The notes under the pieces are model-generated. The model had not been told where the DNA came from. It was given only the letters and a program-made list of their open reading frames with translations, and did not search any database. DNA of 8,587 bases from an uncultured Clostridia bacterium (GTDB taxonomy: Bacteria > Bacillota > Clostridia > Christensenellales > CAG-314): contig CAKQXG010000087.1 of NCBI GenBank assembly GCA_934281515.1, forward strand, positions 1-8,587. The letters run 5' to 3'. Shown in pieces: positions 5,109-8,587 of this stretch (position 1 is its first letter; every line of letters starts with the position of its first letter). The translations under genes and the position numbers were made by a program.

Positions 5109-6929
5109 ATTGTCGTCATCATGCACATCATAATGCACTTCACTGCCGTCAGCTTGTTCCGCCGTGTTTCCGCCTTGGTTAGCTGCGGCTTGTTGGTAGA
5201 ACTTCTGGAAGATGCTTGCACTGCTTTGTGCAATGCGGTCGGTTTCGGCCTTCAACTCTTCGGTTGTAGCGTCGGCCTTTTCAAGTACTTCCTTGCCCTT
5301 CTTGACTTCTTCTTCGAGGTGTTCTTTGTCGGCTGCTTCCAGTTTGTCACCGCTTTCACGGATGAATTGTTCGATGCTAAGTACCATCTGGTCAAGACCG
5401 TTGTGAGCTTCGACATGTTCACGACGTTTCTTGTCTTCTTCGGCATACTTTTCGGCATCCTTGACGGCCTTGTCGATGTCGGCTTCGGACAGGTTGGTGC
5501 TGCTTGTAATGGTTACTGATTGTTCCTTTTGAGTGCCAAGGTCCTTTGCCGTTACGTGAACGATACCGTTTGCATCGATGTCGAACTTAACTTCGATTTG
5601 AGGAATTCCGCGCGGAGCAGGTGCAATACCGGTCAATTGGAAACGACCCAACGTCTTGTTGTCGGCAGCCATTTCACGTTCGCCTTGCAACACGTGGATG
5701 TCAACGCTTGTTTGGTTGTCGGCAGCCGTAGAGAAGATTTGCGATTTGCTTGTGGGTATTGTGGTGTTGCGGTCGATAAGTTTGGCCATAACGCCGCCAA
5801 GCACTTCGATACCAAGGCTCAACGGAGTTACGTCAAGCAACAGCACGTCTTTCACTTCGCCGCCAAGCACGCCGCCTTGAATTGCCGCACCGATAGCGAC
5901 GCATTCGTCGGGGTTAATTCCTTTGTAAGGTTCCTTGCCGCTAAACTTCTTGACGGCTTCCACCACTGCGGGGATACGGGTCGAACCACCGACCAGGATA
6001 ACACGGTTAAGGTCGTTGTTGGTAACGCCTGCGTCGGCCATAGCCTTCTTCATGGGTTCGATTGTTTGCTTGATGATGCCGTCGATAAGACTTTCAAACT
6101 TGGCACGAGTGATCTCCACTTCCAAGTGTTTGGGGCCTGTGGCGTCCGCCGTGATAAAGGGCAGGTTGACCGTGGTTTTGAGCGCGCTGGACAACTCGAT
6201 CTTTGCCTTTTCGGCTGCTTCCTTCAAGCGTTGCATAGCCTGCTTGTCACCGGACAGGTCGATGCCGCTTGTCTTCTTGAATTCGGCAATCAGGTAGTCC
6301 ATGATGATCTTATCGATGTCGTCGCCGCCCAAACGGTTGTTGCCGTTGGTTGCAAGCACTTCGAACACGCCATCACCGATTTCGAGGATGGATACGTCGA
6401 ACGTGCCGCCGCCGAGGTCGTAGATAAGAATTTTTTGGTTTTTGTTTTCGCCCTTGTCAAGACCGTAAGCAAGTGCCGCAGCCGTAGGCTCGTTGATGAT
6501 ACGCAACACTTCCAGTCCTGCAATCTTGCCTGCGTCCTTGGTTGCTTGACGTTGAGCGTCGCTGAAGTAAGCGGGCACGGTGATTACGGCCTGCGTAACC
6601 TTTTCGCCAAGGTAAGCTTCGGCGTCCGCCTTCAATTTGCCAAGGATGATTGCGGAGATTTCTTGTGGGCTGTACTTCTTGCCGTCAATATCGACGGTGT
6701 AATTTGTACCCATTTCACGCTTGATGCTAAGCACCGTGCGGTCGGCATTGACAACTGCCTGACGTTTTGCGACTTGTCCTACAAGACGTTCGCCGTCTTT
6801 TGTAAACGCAACAACCGACGGGGTTGTTCTGTTGCCTTCCGCATTGGTAATGACGACGGGTTCGCCGCCTTCCAAAACTGCTACACAACTGTTTGTCGTA
6901 CCAAGGTCGATACCGATAATTTTACTCAT
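5103..6929 (-). CDS. dnaK: DnaK, Hsp70 chaperone
   Basis: 608 residues from MSKIIGIDLGTTNSC, the standard DnaK start and length. The frame is open for 120 codons further upstream, but that part covers a repeat element and has no Hsp70 similarity. Seen: the nucleotide-binding domain (about 1-365) with IGIDLGTTNSC, VPAYFSDAQRQAT, INEPTAAALAYG, DLGGGTFDVS and VGGSTRIP; the interdomain linker DVLLLDVTPLSLG; the substrate-binding beta domain with FSTAADNQTSVDIHVLQGE; a helical lid; and an acidic tail ending DDDNK. By family knowledge it is the ATP-driven refolding chaperone working with DnaJ and GrpE in the cytoplasm. Small oddity: NGNNRLGGDDID replaces the usual NGDTHLGGDDFD. The stop codon lies inside the arm of a repeat element. 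Confidence 0.98.
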   Translation of the reverse strand: MSKIIGIDLGTTNSCVAVLEGGEPVVITNAEGNRTTPSVVAFTKDGERLVGQVAKRQAVVNADRTVLSIKREMGTNYTVDIDGKKYSPQEISAIILGKLKADAEAYLGEKVTQAVITVPAYFSDAQRQATKDAGKIAGLEVLRIINEPTAAALAYGLDKGENKNQKILIYDLGGGTFDVSILEIGDGVFEVLATNGNNRLGGDDIDKIIMDYLIAEFKKTSGIDLSGDKQAMQRLKEAAEKAKIELSSALKTTVNLPFITADATGPKHLEVEITRAKFESLIDGIIKQTIEPMKKAMADAGVTNNDLNRVILVGGSTRIPAVVEAVKKFSGKEPYKGINPDECVAIGAAIQGGVLGGEVKDVLLLDVTPLSLGIEVLGGVMAKLIDRNTTIPTSKSQIFSTAADNQTSVDIHVLQGEREMAADNKTLGRFQLTGIAPAPRGIPQIEVKFDIDANGIVHVTAKDLGTQKEQSVTITSSTNLSEADIDKAVKDAEKYAEEDKKRREHVEAHNGLDQMVLSIEQFIRESGDKLEAADKEHLEEEVKKGKEVLEKADATTEELKAETDRIAQSSASIFQKFYQQAAANQGGNTAEQADGSEVHYDVHDDDNK

Positions 6930-6939
6930 AATATTTACA

Positions 6940-6944
6940 CTCCT
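6940..6944 (-). promoter_or_regulatory. Ribosome binding site of dnaK
   Basis: AGGAG, 10 nt before the ATG at 6929. It confirms the MSKIIGIDLG start rather than the much longer open frame beginning near the grpE stop. Confidence 0.8.
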
Positions 6945-6968
6945 GTTAGATATATTTTTTATTTTATG

Positions 6969-6998
6969 GGAGAAAACTCTTTGTCGGAGATTTTCTCC
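6969..6998. promoter_or_regulatory. Hairpin just upstream of dnaK
   Basis: GGAGAAAA+CTC (6969-6979) pairs with GAG+TTTTCTCC (6987-6989, 6991-6998) with one bulged base. A shorter alternative stem, GGAGA/TCTCC (6986-6990, 6994-6998), excludes it. It lies about 40 nt before the dnaK start codon. There is no T-tract on the minus strand, so an mRNA-stability or processing element is more likely than a terminator. Confidence 0.45.
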
Positions 6999-7010
6999 TT
7001 GTGCCTTTTC

Positions 7011-7090
7011 CCCGACGTGTCGGGTACAAAGACATGTAAAACATTTGATTACTTTGCAACAACCTTTGTCACACGTCGCTCCACGTCGGG
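7011..7090. promoter_or_regulatory. Alternative stems in the dnaK leader
   Basis: CCCGACGTG (7011-7019) is perfectly complementary to CACGTCGGG (7082-7090). The overlapping CGACGTGT (7013-7020) is complementary to ACACGTCG (7071-7078), and that stem continues inward with ACAAAG/CTTTGT (7026-7031, 7064-7069). CCCGA (7011-7015) can also close a short hairpin with TCGGG (7020-7024). These pairings exclude one another. The duplicated right-hand sequence arises from a short direct repeat of CGACGTG on the minus strand. Confidence 0.4.
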
Positions 7091-7157
7091 TTGTTTCAAA
7101 AGCTTGATTGGTTTGTTTCCGTCGGGTCGGATGTGCCTGTTTTTTTCCAAAGTCCCA

Positions 7158-7284
7158 CCTAAAGGCGTAGATTGGTGCGGATAGCTGCAACAGGCGATTG
7201 AGCGCGACAGGAGCGTACAAAGACGTACGTGACTGAGCACGATTGAGCACGTAGCGGCTAGATGCGCCGATATACGCCCTTAGG
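7158..7284. repeat. Long inverted-repeat element, copy 2, behind grpE
   Basis: 127 bp. Terminal arms CCTAAAGGCGTA (7158-7169) and TACGCCCTTAGG (7273-7284) are complementary with one mismatch. The core 7164-7278 matches copy 1 with eight differences (seven substitutions, one inserted base). The outer arms differ in sequence from copy 1 yet still pair with each other. Inner helices: 7172-7179 with 7263-7270, and 7182-7188 with 7254-7260. Apical hairpin: 7213-7218 with 7225-7230. The element ends 4 bp from the grpE stop codon. Confidence 0.8.
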
Positions 7285-7297
7285 CGCATTAGGCGCC
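7280..7297. repeat. Tandem 9-bp repeat spanning the grpE stop codon
   Basis: TTAGGCGCA (7280-7288) is followed directly by TTAGGCGCC (7289-7297), an 8 of 9 match. The second unit contains the grpE stop codon and last Ala codon; the first contains part of the repeat element arm. Confidence 0.6.
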
Positions 7298-7885
7298 GAC
7301 CAATACGTCCGCATACCGCAACACCTTCTCCCCAAACACATACCCTTTCTTGTACACTTCGACCACCACGTCTTTATTTTCTTCGCCGCGGTCAAGTTTG
7401 CCCAAAGCATTCATTGTGTTGGCATCGAACGGTTTGCCTACAACGTCCAACTCCGTAACGCCCAACTCCGTCAGGATGTCCACAAACTGCTTGTGTATCA
7501 TCTCGAAGGCTTTCAGGTTGTCGTCGGTAAGGTGTTTGCTTGCCAACTCGAAGTTGTCCACCACGGCAATCAGTTTTTGCGCCACATGCAACACGCCTTC
7601 CTGCTTGGACTGTTCGGCATTAAACTTCATGCGCCGCTTGTAGCTTTCAAAATCGTTTTTCATTGCCACAAGTTGCGTAAGATATGTGTCGGATTTGTCC
7701 GCCGAGCTTTGCAACCGCGCCACCGTTTGAGTCAGCTTTTTGTTTTCTTCCGTAAGCTTGTCGACTTCGGCAATCAGACTTTCGTTCTCCGCCGTCAAGG
7801 CTTGTTCGATTGTCTGTTCTTCTGCCGATGTCACTTCGCTTACCGCTTGTGTTTGCGACGTTTGTGCATTTTCCTTTTTACTCAT
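7289..7885 (-). CDS. grpE: GrpE, nucleotide exchange factor for DnaK
   Basis: 198 residues, the usual GrpE length. Seen: a polar low-complexity N-terminus (about 1-35); a long coiled coil (about 36-90) rich in Leu/Glu/Lys; the family block NDFESYKRRM; DNFELASKHL; then the C-terminal beta domain with GVTELDVVGKPFDANTMNALG and GYVFGEKVLRYADVLV. By family knowledge the dimer opens the DnaK nucleotide cleft to release ADP and acts as a thermosensor. The ATG overlaps the hrcA stop as ATGA, pointing to coupled translation. TAGGAGA (7904-7898) serves as a ribosome site with a somewhat long 12-nt spacing. A repeat element follows the stop codon by 4 bp. Confidence 0.97.
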   Translation of the reverse strand: MSKKENAQTSQTQAVSEVTSAEEQTIEQALTAENESLIAEVDKLTEENKKLTQTVARLQSSADKSDTYLTQLVAMKNDFESYKRRMKFNAEQSKQEGVLHVAQKLIAVVDNFELASKHLTDDNLKAFEMIHKQFVDILTELGVTELDVVGKPFDANTMNALGKLDRGEENKDVVVEVYKKGYVFGEKVLRYADVLVGA

Positions 7886-8587
7886 TGTCTGTCTTTGTCT
7901 CCTACAAGTTCCGTCAGTACCTCGCCGACATGCTCCAACACGCCCAGAACCTTTTTGTAGTCCATGCGCACCGGGCCAATCACGCCGATACTGCCGCTGA
8001 CATTGTCACCCAGCGACACACGCGTTGTAACAACCGAACAGCCGTCCATCACGTGATCGTTGCTACCGATCTTGACCGTAACGCTGCCGTTACGCCCGCC
8101 GTCGTTGGTAAACAACTCTGCGATTTTGTCTTTTTGTTGTATTTCTTTCAAAAACTCCTGCGCCTTTGCGGAGTTTTCGGCGTACTCGGTGTGGCGGAAA
8201 ATGTTGTTTTGTCCGCACATCGTCACGTCCATGCCGTTTTGCAACGACACCTTTTTAAGCACGTCGATAATCTTTTTAAACAGCGCACTGTACTGCCCCA
8301 TCTTGCCGTTTGCCAATGCGTACGGATACACATAGTTGACAAATTCCGACACGTGCTTACCGACAAATATGCGGTTTAGCCAATGTTCGGCTTCGGCAAT
8401 CATCTGTTCGTCAAACCCTTCGGGAAGTTCCACCATGCCGTCTTTCAGCACTCGGCTGTCAGTTACAATGACCAACAACATTCTGCCGTTGTACAGGTCG
8501 ACAAGCCGTATCGCCGTAATGGTGTCGGACATATCTTCCTTGACCACCACCGACGGATAATCGGTCAATTCGGCAACAACTTCGGTC
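7882..8587 (-). CDS. hrcA: HrcA, heat-shock repressor (5' end cut by window edge)
   Basis: About 235 C-terminal codons are visible; the N-terminal winged-helix DNA-binding domain lies beyond the right edge. The frame is open to the edge and begins TEVVAELTDYPSVVV, a typical internal HrcA sequence, so the Leu codon at 8568 is not a start. Seen: the GAF-like central domain (ITAIRLVDLYNGRMLLVIV), VKIGSNDHVMDGCSVVTTRV and the signature GSIGVIGPVRMDYKKVLGVLEHV near the C-terminus. By family knowledge HrcA binds CIRCE operators and is kept active by GroEL. As first gene it would autoregulate this operon; any operator is outside the window. The stop overlaps the grpE start by 4 bp. Confidence 0.95.
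   Translation of the reverse strand, partial: TEVVAELTDYPSVVVKEDMSDTITAIRLVDLYNGRMLLVIVTDSRVLKDGMVELPEGFDEQMIAEAEHWLNRIFVGKHVSEFVNYVYPYALANGKMGQYSALFKKIIDVLKKVSLQNGMDVTMCGQNNIFRHTEYAENSAKAQEFLKEIQQKDKIAELFTNDGGRNGSVTVKIGSNDHVMDGCSVVTTRVSLGDNVSGSIGVIGPVRMDYKKVLGVLEHVGEVLTELVGDKDRQ

Larger units (their letters stand above)
6930..7288. other. Gap between grpE and dnaK
   Basis: 359 bp. The half next to grpE is the inverted-repeat element (7158-7284). The half next to dnaK contains competing stems between 7011 and 7090, the hairpin at 6969-6998 and the dnaK ribosome site. I saw no CIRCE operator (TTAGCACTC-N9-GAGTGCTAA) and no convincing promoter. No gene is supported in it. Confidence 0.7.

Noticed and set aside
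5520..7184. Very long plus-strand open frame opposite dnaK
   Set aside because: An antisense shadow of the dnaK coding sequence. Its residues are not protein-like, there is no supporting start, and dnaK is unmistakable on the other strand.
6930..7288. CIRCE operator or separate heat-shock promoter in front of dnaK
   Set aside because: No TTAGCACTC-N9-GAGTGCTAA match was seen and the best -35/-10 candidates had poor boxes or 15-bp spacing. Any CIRCE would be expected upstream of hrcA, outside the window.

Overview
The window is a bacterial chromosome segment in which every recognisable gene lies on the minus strand. It holds two unrelated, complete-looking functional blocks. The first is the start of an rnf operon (rnfC-rnfD-rnfG, running off the left edge), encoding a membrane ferredoxin:NAD+ oxidoreductase. 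The second is the hrcA-grpE-dnaK-dnaJ heat-shock chaperone operon, entering from the right edge. The gene order hrcA-grpE-dnaK-dnaJ and the rnf order C-D-G are typical of anaerobic Bacillota (Clostridia). Base composition looks near 50% GC, so a gut-type Clostridia lineage is plausible, but nothing here fixes the genus.

Layout from right to left, in the direction of transcription: 3' part of hrcA (to 7882), grpE (7885-7289, ATGA overlap with hrcA), a 359-bp gap, dnaK (6929-5103), a 669-bp gap, dnaJ (4433-3279), a clear intrinsic terminator (3258-3228), a 420-bp AT-rich gap with a good sigma-A-type promoter (3007-2979) and a folded leader, then rnfC (2858-1551), rnfD (1547-543) and the 5' part of rnfG (550 to the edge). 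Neighbouring rnf genes are 3 bp apart or overlap by 8 bp, so they are probably translationally coupled.

The most unusual part is the non-coding DNA of the chaperone operon. Two approximately 115-bp core elements (4988-5101 and 7164-7278, about 93% identical) sit directly behind the stop codons of dnaK and grpE. Each folds into one long interrupted helix. The differences between the copies preserve pairing when read as plus-strand RNA, that is, antisense to the operon. A 49-bp module (4614-4662 and 4954-5002) is repeated 340 bp apart in the dnaK-dnaJ gap and makes a competing hairpin. Between these modules lie about 290 bp of GC-rich, hairpin-dense sequence with no credible gene. I do not recognise this repeat family and regard it as the best candidate for something undescribed.

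Functionally, HrcA represses the chaperone operon (its CIRCE operator, if present, would be upstream, outside the window), while DnaK, DnaJ and GrpE form one refolding machine. Rnf couples ferredoxin oxidation to NAD+ reduction and ion pumping. Its expression here appears independent of the chaperone operon, because a terminator and a promoter lie between them.
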